Source: Areca catechu
Taxonomy: Eukaryota; Streptophyta; Magnoliopsida; Arecales; Arecaceae
NCBI GenBank assembly: GCA_021397845.1
Contig: CM038049.1
Coordinates: 107,538,877 to 107,602,876 of the forward strand
DNA: 64,000 bases
Direction of reading: 5' to 3'
Under the pieces are notes generated by a model that saw only the letters and a program-made list of their open reading frames with translations, searched no databases and had not been told where the DNA came from. The number at the start of each line of letters is the position of its first letter. Positions within the stretch are counted from its first letter, which is position 1. Made by a program: the position numbers and the translations under genes. This document shows positions 53,271 through 64,000 of the stretch, one piece after another.

Positions 53271-54249
53271 ATAGCTAATCCTTACACTTAACCTAGTAGC
53301 TAATCCTTCCATTGGCCAGGTAGGGGGTGGGGTGGTGGGAGGCTCCCCCTGCTTGTCATAGGGTCCAAATTATAAACTACCAGTCCACTTAGGTCGTTTG
53401 ACTCTGGAACCCTAGCCATAGACACCAGATTTCAATTATAGCCACATGATTAAATGCACTAGTTGGCCCACACAGCTCAGACCCAACCTGTTGGTGTCAC
53501 CTAGCCCTCTAGGGCAAATTAAGTCTAATCAATCTTAATTAAAGCTTGGGTGGAAATGCTAGGTGGTTGTTTTTGTACCCAGGACAGGTTATGACCTCCT
53601 GCCCTGATGTTATATTGATTGCCCTTAATATTAGATTAAAAGATGATGAACATTCAATGGTCCTAATGCAAACTAAAACAATCAGCAAATAAAATAATTT
53701 TAAATTATTTTATAAGATGTCAAGTTAGGTTTAAGTTAACTGGGGTTATCAAACAATGTTTGTCTTGGGATGGGGTGTGTGGAAGTTGATTAGGCTGGGT
53801 CAGGTAAGTACAGAAATTCAGGAAATTAAGGTTTCGGATGATGCAGATTTTGACTTAGATATAGATGCATAAAAAAATCATAAAAATTCTATGATAGAGG
53901 ATGGATGGTGATTATGATACCTATTAAATTTGATGTAAGAAAACAAAAATCAAATGATGATGCAAATCCTAGGGTTCTCAGACTACTTCAGAAATTTCAG
54001 GATTTTGTTAGGGCTCCAAATATGCTGGATTCTAGAGAATTAGGGCTTTGGTAAAATTAATTAAAAATTATGAAAATTATTAAGACAGAAAAGAGTACAT
54101 GACTTGCAATTTTCATGGAAAAATAAATTTTTTAAGATGCCGAAATATGATGAATCCTAGACATTTAATGCAGTGGACATGATGCAGAAATTAGGGATTA
54201 TGAATCTAATGCAGATAAAAACTATCCTAAACCTGCTCTGATACCAAAC
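53271..54249 (-). promoter_or_regulatory. Element F leader and tRNA-Met primer site
   Basis: The primer site TGGTATCAGAGC is on the minus strand at 54235-54246, three bases from the LTR end. The leader is about 950 bp. It contains CACCTAGCCCTCTAGGGC and CTACCTGGCCAATGG, as in the leaders of A-C. No ORF of note. Confidence 0.78.
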
Positions 54250-55009
54250 TGATGCTGGACAACTCTAAGATTGATAAAAATTCAGGAAAATAATAAAGTA
54301 GTTTTTTCTATATTTTTGTATAATTTAATTTGCAGTCTAGATTTTCAAAATTAAGTAAGAACTAGTATAAGAAATAGCAATGCAAAGAATCATCGTATCG
54401 CAGGCAAATTTATGCAAAATAAAAAATTCCAGGATCCAAGAATTGTGAAACTCCCAGATTAGGATAGCTTATTTTTATCAAATTACAAATTAAAAGAAGG
54501 GAAGGATGTTACCAATCATTGATTTGAAGAACTTCTGATGAAGAGATCACACAGCACTCTGATTGGAGTCTGGATGATGAAGCTCGGTTTCCTTGATTAA
54601 ATGGCAGATTTGGGCTGTCCTGGAGGCAAGGAAAGCCTATTTTAAGGAGGTGAAACACCTCGGAGATCCTACAAAACATCAAGGGTCAATCAAAACAGTA
54701 AGTAAGAAAAATAAAAGAAACTAGATTTAGAATGAATCAGGTTAGGGATTAGAAGCTGGGTTGTTTGAAGCTTGTTGAAGATCTCCCTACTTGGTGACCT
54801 AGGGCACTCCTTCTTGGATGTGTGAAGGCTTGGAAGGTAGTGAGTTAGGGCATGGAAGGATGCTAGGGCAGCAAAGATTCGGCCAAGCAATAGAACACAA
54901 ACACAAACCAAAGAACTAAAAGAACAAAGTAATATAAGCTCGCAAGCTCAAACAAATTTCACCATGGTTTTGATATTATGAATAAAAGTTGATTACAAGA
55001 GGGGGAGGG
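54250..55009 (-). repeat. Element F 5' LTR, downstream part
   Basis: The end GTTGTCCAGCATCA is at 54250, directly before the primer site. Sequence matches solo LTR G from CCCTCTTGTAA onward, in particular the TTCTTTGGTTTATG-like and ACTCACTGCC-like strings. Copia L is inserted at 55009/55010. Confidence 0.75.
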
Positions 55010-55631
55010 TGATGCGAATTCTCCCAGGATGCCGAGAATCATGCAGCTTGCAGAAGTAAATTTCAAAACAAAATTCTAAGCATGAAATCCTAATATGGCT
55101 ATAAAACCCTAATTCCCAGGAACCCCTTATGCGATACCAATCAACGAAACATAAATGAAGTCAGAATACATACCTGGATCACTGAAATCCAATATTTTCC
55201 ATGAGGCTCATAAGTGCAAGCCCTCCAATGGTGATCCACATGAGAATGGTACCAAGGAAGAATCCCTACCAGGATTGCTTGCTTCAACAGGACTCTTTTG
55301 TCAGCCTTTTGACCTTTGACCACTGTAGGACACTCTGTCCTACTGTAGGGCTCTCCGGACACAGTCCTAAACCACTCTTGGTTTTAGGACAACCCTCCTT
55401 TAGGACCCCTTAGGGTTATTCCTAAAACTAAGCCTTGTCCTGGTAGAAAAGACTTTGTCTTAACAAGACAAGTCTTGTCCTAAAGTAAGAAGGAGGGAAG
55501 GAGAAGTGGAAGAACACTTAGAATATCTCATTTTTTTTTACGATGAAAATGAAAAAGATCTGAAACTCATATCACCACCCCTATTTATAGTTTTAAGTGG
55601 GGCATGTGATATGTCCTCCAACAGGTTATCA

Positions 55632-55663
55632 GATATGATTTTTCAAGACTGAAAAATCATATC
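55632..55663 (-). promoter_or_regulatory. 14-bp stem-loop 42 bp upstream of the LTR L TATA box
   Basis: Arms GATATGATTTTTCA (55632-55645) and TGAAAAATCATATC (55650-55663) with loop AGAC. The gap to the TATA complement at 55582-55589 is 42 bp, identical to that in LTR K. Confidence 0.72.
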
Positions 55664-55846
55664 CAATATGTCTCCTCATGCACCAAATGACATATTGGCA
55701 TCCGTCTATTTTCTTAGACAATCTGTGACATTCCACATGGCAAGTACCGGTCCTTGCAAAGCCAAGAGGCACCTCTTCAATCTCCAAACAATGGAAAATA
55801 TGAAGAGTCCTGAAAGCAGTAGGACTCTGCTTCAAGGTGCATGCCA

Positions 55847-55870
55847 CATGAAGAGACGCATCTCTTCATG
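55847..55870 (-). promoter_or_regulatory. 10-bp stem-loop in LTR L, counterpart of LTR K hairpin 2
   Basis: Arms CATGAAGAGA and TCTCTTCATG with a 4-base loop. In element orientation the loop is TGCG; in LTR K it is CGCA, its reverse complement. The loop-closing pair is A-T here against T-A in K. Confidence 0.7.
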
Positions 55871-57624
55871 CGCGCTTTTGCTTCCATCCAATTTTCACGC
55901 CCTTTCAGAAAGCCTTGACCGGTCAAATATATCCAAGAGGCATGGGATAAGATAAGAAGGCACCCACTGAAATGAAACACTCAAGTGTTTCATCTACAGA
56001 AGGACTTTTGTTCTTCTATGCAAACCTTCATTCCCGCGCGCGCCAAGAGGCGCCAAGAAACCTTTTATGTTGTGGTCAAATTTATCTACAACCCATGCAA
56101 CCTTTGACTAGTCAAAGCACATGCAATATGGGTGTCAAAAGAAAGAGCATTAAATCCTCTTTCCATCTATATAAAAATATTTCAAATCAAAGGACTATAG
56201 ACTCTTCTAAGCCTTTTTGAATGCCAAGGTGTCATTTTGGCATCTAGAGTCCCAACTCAAATGGACTCTTCAGTTAAACGTCCAAAAGTCCAAAATAAAA
56301 ATAGATCAAGCTCTAATTTGGCGATCCCTACTTAGGACTCAACCTAATTTAGGTTTTTCTTAATTAGGTTAGCCCAATTAGCAAGCAGCCGGATCCAATC
56401 CAATTGGGTTAGGAATTGGGTTAGCCTACATATGCTAGTATGCAAACTAGCTAACCAATTAGGATCCCATGACCCAAATTAAACCATGAGTAACTTCCTT
56501 GGCCTACTCTCTATTGTGTGTGACCCATTGGGTTCCACATCTAGCCAGTATTAGGTTTAGGTTTGAGCCTATTCGATCTGAACAAACCTGATTGACCTAA
56601 TTAGGTCAAATCAGCTCACCTAATTGTCCAATTCGAATCACTCATCGAATTGACTCATGAAACAAATCCAATTAGTTCATGAAAACTGACAAGACAAGAT
56701 TGACATCTAGCAATGTGTCATGCATACCCGAAAGATGAGGAATTTGATAAAATTTATCAAAATATCCTTCAGTAGTAAGTTACCGTGCAATTCAATCTTT
56801 TGATTTCGCATTATCCCGATTAAGTGATGGGTATGGATAAATATCAAACCCTAACACTTAATCATATCGAATCTCAGCTCGATCATGAGGACTCAGTTGA
56901 TGACTGATTAGAATCCACTTCTAATCTCATCCCATTTTGCAAAGATTCCTTGAGTCACTCATCGAAGAGATTACATGGCATAACATATCCTCTTACCAGG
57001 ATTGATCAATTCCTTATTGGTCCACTCACATCCTTCGTACCCTTCCACCATACCCAGAACACCCCATACATGTCACAATGCCATGAATGAGTATGAACCA
57101 AAGTATGGCTTAGTGTGCACAAGGAACCATGGTGACCTCAGGTCTGAAAATCACATGCACAACTTCTACTCTGGGACCTATCTTTTGACAAGGAGTAAGA
57201 CTTCCATAAGATAGTCCCGGTGCAGATCAGTTTAGTGTACTCATAACCTAATGAGCACCCTTATCCTTGTATTAGTGTCTCTACACAAGTGGCTTTGAGA
57301 CCAACCACCCTCATTAACTTAGCATACTTAGGATAAGCTACTCTTACAGGATTCATCGATCCCCGAATCGATGGTCCAATGACTAGGAACATTCTAGATT
57401 AGGGTTTATAGGAATTAGGTCTCATTGTTATTTTATCATAACCCTAATTCCATTACCCTACTTTGTGGGGTTCATCATAGTCAAAAATATGACACAACAG
57501 TATATGATGAATCAAATGCCTTTATTATAAATAATGATGTCATATATGAGTTGGAAGTTTACAAAAAAGCCCAAATAATGATTGGCTCTTAGGGCATTTT
57601 TCTATCAAACTCCCACTTGCACTA

Positions 57625-58223
57625 AAGCCAATCGTCCATCTACTTTATGCCCATACAATCCAAGTGGTGATCTAACTGCTACTTGGCTAATGCTTTAGTG
57701 AATGGGTCTACTTTATTGTTCTTTGTGTCAACTCGTTCAATGGTAACATCATGTGTTTCAATGATCTCTCAAACGAGGTGGAACTATCTTAGAATGTGCT
57801 TGGACTTGTGATGAGACCTTGGTTCCTTAGCTTGTGCAACAGTCCCAGTGTTATCATAGAATAATGGCACTGGCTATTGTACATTATGAACCACACCAAT
57901 TTCATGATGAATTTCTTCATCCAGACAGCTTCCTTTGCCGCTTCACTAGCAGCTATGTACTCTTCCTCAGTGATTGAGTCAGCTACTGCAGGCTGCTTTG
58001 TACTTTTCCAACTCACTGCACCACCACTCAGGGTGAAGACATATCCTGATGTGGATTTGCTATCATCTAAATCTAATTGAAAACTAGAATCTGTATAACC
58101 TTCTAGTTTTAACTCAGATCTTTCGTATACTAAAAAAATATCCTTAGTCCTTCTTAGGTACTTAAGAATATTTTTCACAGCTTTCCAATGATCCTCTCCT
58201 AGATCTACCTGAAACCTACTCAC
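57625..58223 (-). pseudogene. Copia L RNase H
   Basis: The frame 58223-57789 encodes NILKYLRRTKDIFLVYERSE, GYTDSSFQLDLDDSKSTSGY, GGAVSWKSTKQPAVADSITE and AAKEAVWMKKFI, then loses frame in the YCDN region. The TDSSF and EEEYIA motifs hold catalytic Asp and Glu. It would remove the RNA template. The polypurine tract is at 57611-57619. Confidence 0.85.
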
Positions 58224-59270
58224 ATGCCCAAGGCATAAGCGACATCAGGCCTAGTACATAACATGGCATACATAATCGATCCTACAGCCGAAGCATAAAG
58301 AATCATAGCCATCCTCTCTCTTTCTTCTGGTGTCATAGGAGACATCTTCTTAGAGAGTTGTATGCCTTGACTCATTGGCAAGTAACCTTTCTTACTTCCA
58401 TCCATGTTGAATCTCTTCAATACTAAGTCAATGTACCTAGATTGGGATAAGCCCAGCATCCTCTTGGATCTATCTCTATAGATCCTTATACTTAGTATAT
58501 AGGATGCTTCTCCCAAATCCTTCATGGAAAACTTTGATGACAGCCAAGTTTTAACTAATTGCAACATTAGGATATCATTCCCAATGATCAGTATATCATC
58601 CACATACAAAAGTAAGAAAATAATGGCACTCCCACTTGTCTTCTTATACACACATGGTTCATCCACATTTTTGATAAAACCAAATCCTTTGATTGTTTCA
58701 TCAAAATGGATGTTCCAACTCCTTGATGCTTGCTTAAGTCCATAAATGGACTTCTTTAACTTGCATACCTGGTTTGGTCTCCTACTTGAGACAAACCCCT
58801 CTGGTTGTGACATATAGACTTCTTCCTCAAGGTTTTCATTGAGGAAAGCAGTCTTTACATCCATTTGCCAGATCTCATAATCAATGGTATGCTGCTATGG
58901 CAAGCAGTATCCGAATGGACTTGAGCATGGCTACTGGAGAAAAGGTTTCATCATAGTCTACACCATGTTTTTGTCTAAAAACTTTTTCTACCAGCCTAGC
59001 CTTATAGGTCTCAACTTGACCATCTGCTCCAATCTTCTTCTTGAAGACCCATTTACACCCTATCGGGTTAATTCCTTCAGGTGGATCTACCAAGGTCCAA
59101 ACCAGATTGGAATACATGGAGTCCATTTCAGATTTCATGGCACCAAGCCACTTGTCAGAGTCCCTACTCTTGACAGCTTCCGAATAGGTCACAGGATCAT
59201 CATCCTGTATGATACTAGCTTCATTATCATCCCCGATGACAAAGCCATATCTGAGAGGTGCTCCTCGCAC
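58220..59270 (-). pseudogene. Copia L reverse transcriptase
   Basis: Two open segments, 59270-58881 and 58864-58220, are separated by a short frameshift. Motifs are WLGAMKSEMDSMYSNLVWTL, GCKWVFKKKIGADGQVETYK, DVKTAFLNENLEEEVYMSQP, YGLKQASRSWNIHFDE and LLYVDDILIIGND (YVDD codons 58595-58606). They align almost residue for residue with copia K, so the two elements are the same family. The C-terminal end carries a frameshift at the RNase H junction. Confidence 0.88.
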
Positions 59271-60433
59271 CCTCTCTGACCTTAGGAGAGGTGTGTATTA
59301 TGGCTGTTCTTGATCCACAAGAACCTCTGGTTGAGGAACTTCACTTGAAGGCTCATCAGTTTGTTGGTTCTGTTCTTCATACAACTCAAGTAAAGAATCA
59401 CTACATCCTTCTTGGATAAACTTTTGTTCCAAGAATATAGCATGCTTACTGACAATTATCTTTACTCAGTAGCATTATGAAAAAGGTATCCCTTACCTTC
59501 TTATGGGTAACCAACAAACCTACACTTGTCAACCCTAGAACTTAACTTATGTCCAAAGTTATTCTTGACATAAGCATGGCAACCCCAAATCTTTAAGTAC
59601 TTAAGACTCGGTCTTTTACCATTCCATAACTCAAATGGAGTGCTACTTACTGACTTAGATGGAACCCTGTTTAATATATATGCAGCAGTCTCCAAGGCAT
59701 GTCCCCGAAGGAAATGGGAAGATTTGTGAAGCTCATCATGGACCTTACCATGTCCAACAAGGTATGGTTTCTCCTTTCTACCACTCCATTTAACTGGGAT
59801 GTATAAAGAGGGGTCCATTCAGAAATAATGCCTTTGTCCTTGAGATGGTTTAAAAAACTCACTAGACAAGTTTTCCCCTCCTCGATCAGACTGAAGAGCT
59901 TTAATACTAAGTCCAGTTTGTCGTTCAACCATACTATGATATTCTTTAAACTTATCAAAAGTTTTAGACTTGTGTTTCATAAGATACACATAATCAAACC
60001 TTGATAAATCATCAACAAAAGTGATGAAATAAGAATATCCTCCTCTGGCCTGAGTTGACATAGGTCCACACACATTAGTATGTACAAGACCTAATAATTC
60101 AGTTGCCCTTTCTCCATATCCAGTGAATGGAGACTTGGTCATTTTCTCTTTGAGGCAAGACTCACAAGTTCCTAATGATTGAAAATCATCAGGGTCAAAG
60201 TAATCCTCTTTGACTAACTTGTTTATCCTTGACTCACTGATATGACCTAACCAGAAATACTAGAGATATGTGACATTGATATTATTTCTTTTTCTCTTCT
60301 TGTTATCTAAAAGAAGTATTTCATCATTGAGTACTAAAGTTAGAAGACCATTCACAAAGCAACCTTGCCCAAATATTGTATTTTTATAAGGAATAGAGCA
60401 GCCACTGCTCTTTACACTTATTTCATATCCTTG
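59271..60433 (-). pseudogene. Copia L integrase and gag-pre-integrase segment
   Basis: The zinc and pre-integrase part (WLGHISESRINKLVKEDYFD, SLGTCESCLKEKMTKSPFTG) is near 60240-60130. The core has LLGLVHTNVCGPMS, FVDDLSRFDYVYLMKHKSKT and ALQSDRGGENLSSEF. The first catalytic Asp of the family (HTDVCGP) is Asn here (codon 60074-60076). The C-terminal part gives AAYILNRVPSKSVSSTPFEL and YLKIWGCHAYVKNNFGHKLS. Several stops and frameshifts occur around 59820 and 59500. Confidence 0.82.
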
Positions 60434-60961
60434 TTATAACAACAAGGATATTGAAATAATGTTTCTTACAATATTTGGCACATAGTAGCATTCTTCCAAC
60501 CTTATGATATTACCCAAAGGTAATAACAGAAGATAGGTGCCCACAGCTTCAGCATATATGGGTTCTTCACTTGCCCCATATAATTTGAAGTCACCTTTCT
60601 TCAAATTTCTAATTCTGTGGAGTCCTTGTAAAGATTTACAAATATATGACCCACATGCGGTATCCAATACCCATGAATTAGAAATAGATTCACTCAATGA
60701 TTAATTAGTTAGTATCATGTACAAACCCTCCAATACCCATGAATTAGAAATAGATTCACTCAATGATAAATTGGTTTGTATCATGTACAAACCCCTAGAT
60801 GCACCACTTGCATTTAGCTTCACATTTGCAAGATAAGTCTTGCAAACCTTCTTCCAATGCCCAAATATGCTACGATGGGAATAGGCTCCATCAGCCTTCT
60901 TCCTCAACCAGTCCACATAGTTTGAATCGGTTAACTTATTAGCATCCAAGATGCCATGCAA
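60434..60961 (-). pseudogene. Copia L gag remnant and protease
   Basis: Gag starts MHGILDANKLTDSNYVDWLR at 60961, then jumps to the zinc-knuckle region (GHWKKVCKTYLANVK), so most of the capsid is deleted. A 66-bp in-frame tandem duplication follows (60665-60730 and 60731-60796, both encoding SESISNSWVL). The protease active site is WVLDTACGSYICKSLQGLHR; the family has DTG, so Gly is Ala here. The segment ends at YVPNIVRNIISISLLL. Confidence 0.82.
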
Positions 60962-61500
60962 TGATAAATTTTAAGCCATAAAAATAAATGTCCTATATTT
61001 AATTAAAGAACAATATCAACAGACCACTCAAGATGACATCCATAACTAGAAAAGCACTTTCTATCTAATTATGTCTCCAACTATTTTCTTCAAATACCAT
61101 AACCCTCAACTATGGTAAGCGAGAAACCTTTCCGGTTTCCTTAGTGGGGTTGAGATCCTAATTCCTCATTAGTGCCTTGTGTTACACAACGAATAGTAAT
61201 AAGTTCAAAGGTAGGACTTACTTTCCAATTTCAACCCGTGCAATTCTTAACAATTATCTTTGCCTCTAAGACACTTATGGTCTTGTGTTACACAACAAAC
61301 TATAATATCGTAGTTTAGTCAAACCCTTCATTTTATATAGCTATAATTGAAGATTGTTTCCCTTGTGTTACACAACAAAACAACAATTTCAACCATGCCA
61401 TAAAGCACTTAGTGCACCAATACGAATTTCATATCAAACCCTAGAGTAGATCTTGTGTTACACAACAAACCTACTATAGTTTTGATATTAATTTGGCTTA
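60962..61500 (-). promoter_or_regulatory. Copia L leader with four TTGTGTTACACAA palindromes
   Basis: No ORF. The 13-bp near-palindrome TTGTGTTACACAA occurs at 61177-61189, 61283-61295, 61363-61375 and 61453-61465, spaced 106, 80 and 90 bp. Flanks are conserved only for a few bases (CTTGTGTTACACAAC). This part of the RNA would be upstream of gag. Confidence 0.75.
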
Positions 61501-62069
61501 GCATGAAGGAAGGCAAATTATAGTATACATAATCAATTAGCATTCTCAAGTTAAGGTTTAGATATGACCAAATTGGCCAGGTAAGTGGAAGGGGTGAGGG
61601 GGTCCCCCCGTTGCTTTCCTTAGACACCAATTAAATTGGCCAAGTTAGACAACGGAACCAATTAATAAACCTCAATCCCTTTACCTTCCCAGAAACACTT
61701 GCCTAGATACCAATTGGCATCTGTATGGCATCTGGAAGGAATCAGGGTTTCTAGAAGTATCTTTGATCCTTGGTTGTCACAAAAAATCCACTGGGCTGAT
61801 GTAGTGGCCTCTGATTCCTAGATGTGGCCTGGTGGAACTCCAAAATAGGGTAACCTCTTCTCTTATACAAAAATTGGGCTCATACTAGGCTCATGCTGAT
61901 GTACAAGACTCAAAACTGGACTAAGGTTGAGAGTTGAGATAAATCAACTAATCTCAACTTATTACAAGACTCAATCTTAATTGATTGCAAAATTTTCAAA
62001 ACTTTGACACATGACCAATTAAACCATATGAGATCTAGGGATCTGTGTCTGATCCTGGTGTCCCCACCA
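61501..62069 (-). mobile_element. Fragment M: chromovirus leader remnant and LTR start, minus strand
   Basis: From 62069 down, TGGTGGGGACACCAGG starts a G-type LTR that is recognisable to about 61725. It then jumps to leader-like sequence (AATTGGTGTCTAAGGAAAGC, CTTACCTGGCC) to about 61560. An internal deletion is therefore present. M may be the displaced start of F, but I cannot prove continuity. Confidence 0.6.
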
Positions 62070-63494
62070 CCTTGTCAGTATATTGAGTCCTATACTTCAA
62101 TTGTGAGTCTAATATGAGTTCAAATTTTGTACAATAGAAGAGGTTACCCTATTTTGGAGTTCTCCCAGGCCACATCCAAGAGTCAAAGGCCACTACATCA
62201 GCTTGTTGGATTTTGTGTGACACCCTAGGATCCAAAATGCTTTCCAAGAACCCTGATTCCTTCTAGATGCCCGGATTTCCTTCCAGATGCCAGAGAATAT
62301 TCCTAGAACAGGGCCTCACTTAATTCCAAAGATCCATCTGTGCCCTAGCCCAAAGAGGATTCAAGGCCTAGGTCCATAAGAACCAAGATGCCATTTTATT
62401 CCATGAATATTCCATCCAGGGTGCCCTAGATATTCAGAGGCCCAAGCCCATGCGCCCATGCTTTGAAGGCCATGCCCAAAGCCCAATGGAGGATGCTCCA
62501 ATTGTTTCTCGAGAGCCCAAGTCCAAGACAAGAGGCATCCAAGCCCAAGAAAAGGAGATTTGACCAAGTCCAAGGCCCTTTGACCAAGTCAAAGGAGGAA
62601 GGAAATCCATATCAAGCAAGGAGAACCTATTCCTACTCAACTTGTGAACCTATTTCTACTCTACTTGTAATCCTTCTCCCTATCTAGCTTGTATTCTTAT
62701 TCTAACAAGGTGAGGGCATAGGAACTCTATAAATACCCCACCCCTCCCCCTTGTGTGCTCACTTCTACCTTATGAATTAAACCTTGCTGAAATTTGGTCT
62801 TAAGTATTGTTCTTATGTTAGAGTTTTGGTTTTGTGGAGTGTTCTTCTTGTTCTTGACCGAATCCCTACTGCCTTAGCACCCTTCTGCATCCTTGGAGAT
62901 TAGCCACGCCCAAGGAAAGGAAGCCCTAGCTACCATCCAAGATAAAGAGCTTCTTGTTCCCCGGCCGCCAGCTTTTAACCCTAATCTCGATTCCTTCCAA
63001 ACCCTAGTTTCTTTTCCTTTATTTATTTGCTATTTTGATTGACCCCTGATGCTTGCAGTATCTCCAAGGTGTTTCACCTCCACAGAGGAGGCTTTCCTTG
63101 CCTACAAAACTGCTCAAATTAGTCATCTAATCAAGGGAATCAAGCTTCATTTTCCAAGCTCCAATCAGAGTGCTGTATGATCTCTTCATCAGAAGTTCTT
63201 CAAATCTCTAACCGGTAAGAAACCCTCCCTTCTCTTAATCTTATATTTGATGAAGAATATCTATCCTAAATTGGGTGTTTCTCAATGCTCGGGTCCTGGT
63301 TATTTCATTATCTTGCATGAGTTATATTGCGATACGATGATTCTTTGCATTGCTTTTATTCCTACTAGTTCTTACTTTATTATTCCTGCTAGTTCTTACT
63401 TTATTTTGGGAGTCTAGCCTACAAATTAAATTACAAAAAAAGTATAGAAAAATAGTTTACTATTTTTTTATAATCTTAGAGTCATCCTACATCA
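62070..63494 (+). repeat. LTR H (1425 bp, first ~150 bp missing), head-to-head with M
   Basis: It aligns with solo LTR G from its position ~150 to the end (GAGTCATCCTACATCA). Shared strings include TTGGATTTTGTGTGAC and AAATACCCCACCCCT. The LTR ends inside copia I RNase H codons. The missing start lies exactly where fragment M begins, so M probably inserted into H. Confidence 0.72.
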
Positions 63495-63694
63495 AGCGAA
63501 CCAAGCATATTCTGCATCGTTATCACCTTGTCCGTGAGATTATTGAACGAGGTGACATCGAGCTTCTGAAGATTGATGGTAAGGAGAACTTGGCTGACCC
63601 TTCACTAAACCCATTGGAATTCAAGAGTTCGATGACTACAAATAAAAGATGAGAATTAGATTCTATTCTGATTGGATTTAGTCCAGGTGGGAGT
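63495..63694 (+). pseudogene. Copia I RNase H C-terminus and polypurine tract
   Basis: The frame 63491-63652 encodes KRTKHILHRYHLVREIIERG, DIELLKIDGKENLADPSLNP, the end of a copia RNase H. CAGGTGGGAG at 63684-63693 is the polypurine tract. The upstream part was displaced by LTR H. Divergence from copia K and L shows it to be a different copia family. Confidence 0.8.
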
Positions 63695-64000
63695 TGTTGG
63701 AAATTGTGTCCCAAAGCCAATCATCTAGGTTGTAGATGGTTGTGCAGCTCATGTATATGTATATGAATTATTGAATTGAATAAAAAGTTAATTTTGGTTG
63801 TTCATCACATGTCATCTTCCTAATTGAACTCTTGTGTGATGATGTCCTTTGAGCTACCTTATATGCGACATAGAGAGGATTCATCGTGTAGTTCATAAAC
63901 TGGTTCGTGACCAAAGGATGCGTTGTTTCAGGATGTTGGTGTATCAAGAGTAGGTCATTATGTCATATCTATTGGTTGTCCTCTTAACCAAGTTGCATGG
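63695..64000 (+). repeat. Copia I 3' LTR, start only
   Basis: TGTTGGAAATTGTGTCCC directly after the polypurine tract opens an LTR that continues past the window edge. Nothing else is seen in it. Confidence 0.75.

Larger units (their letters stand above)
52731..55009 (-). mobile_element. Element F: non-autonomous chromovirus derivative, interrupted by Tat2 and copia L
   Basis: On the minus strand: the end of a 5' LTR (55009-54250), tRNA-Met primer site, leader, acidic linker and novel YFLPF module, ending at Tat2. The gag capsid and zinc knuckle are missing; the leader leads directly into the acidic linker. The LTR is of the G/H type (end GTTGTCCAGCATCA). The rest of the 5' LTR lies beyond copia L and is partly deleted; the fragment M (61725-62069) may be its start. 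Confidence 0.72.
55010..57607 (-). repeat. 3' LTR of copia L (about 2.6 kb)
   Basis: It starts TGATAGAAAAATGCCC at 57607, after the polypurine tract CAAGTGGGAG, and ends GAATTCGCATCA at 55010. A TATA box (TATAAATA, complement 55582-55589) and stem-loops at 55632-55663 and 55847-55870 match those of LTR K. The end is less certain than the start, as no 5' LTR is available for comparison. Confidence 0.75.
55010..61500 (-). mobile_element. Copia L: Ty1/copia element without a 5' LTR
   Basis: Minus strand order is leader, gag remnant, protease, integrase, RT, RNase H and 3' LTR (57607-55010). The 5' LTR and primer site are absent; the leader runs into chromovirus-derived sequence near 61500, showing a deletion or rearrangement. 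It sits in the F LTR. Stops and frameshifts are everywhere. Confidence 0.82.

Noticed and set aside
61560..61630. GAGGG target duplication for copia L at the right side
   Set aside because: GAGGG does occur near 61594, but no copia LTR end (CTATCA) precedes it, so it is not a valid TSD partner of 55005-55009.

Overview
The window looks like repetitive, heterochromatin-type nuclear DNA of a land plant. I see no host gene, tRNA, rRNA or CRISPR array. Essentially every base belongs to an LTR retrotransposon or a fragment of one. The evidence for a plant is the set of lineages present: Ty3/gypsy chromoviruses with a C-terminal chromodomain and an initiator-tRNA-Met primer site, Ty3/gypsy Tat-lineage elements with two RNase H domains and antisense extra ORFs, and Ty1/copia elements in the order protease-integrase-RT-RNase H. 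A monocot is my guess from general resemblance only; the species cannot be read from the sequence.

Layout by nesting. A plus-strand copia element K (27017-40432, 5' part outside the window) was hit in its integrase/RT region by a minus-strand Tat element (Tat1, 3547-27016). Tat1 in turn holds a plus-strand chromovirus derivative E (1-3546) in its 3' part and a minus-strand non-autonomous chromovirus derivative A (9298-24959, TSD AGGAG) in its gag. A itself holds chromovirus B (11138-19992, TSD ACGAG/ATGAG) in its chromodomain codons, so the nest is four levels deep (K > Tat1 > A > B). K also carries chromovirus C (28675-37563, TSD GAGGA) in its RNase H. C is the youngest: its two 1632-bp LTRs differ at 9 positions by my count. 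Right of K lies a second minus-strand Tat element (Tat2, about 40433-52730), hit by two solo LTRs, G (TSD TGTAA) and J (TSD TGTCC). Tat2 abuts and probably interrupted chromovirus derivative F (52731-55009). F's LTR is interrupted by minus-strand copia L (55010 to about 61500). The right edge holds head-to-head chromovirus LTR fragments M and H and the tail of a further copia, I.

How the parts work together. Only C is close to a complete gag-pol unit. It has one frame of 1592 codons with two nonsense codons and an in-frame deletion of the protease active site, so even C could only have moved with enzymes from elsewhere or decayed after insertion. B is a full-length relative with nonsense codons and a frameshift. 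The most interesting material is a set of three separate, differently oriented elements (E, A, F). In them the protease-RT-RNase H-integrase core is replaced by an unrecognised module containing the signature YFLPF; where the downstream part survives (E and A) the integrase C-terminus and chromodomain are kept. I interpret these as a non-autonomous chromovirus lineage parasitising elements like B and C. Other unusual features are an LTR that has captured a primer-binding site (A), TATA boxes set inside palindromes, a conserved stem-loop array just upstream of the copia LTR promoter, four evenly spaced palindromes in a copia leader, and antisense coiled-coil ORFs downstream of pol in both Tat elements.
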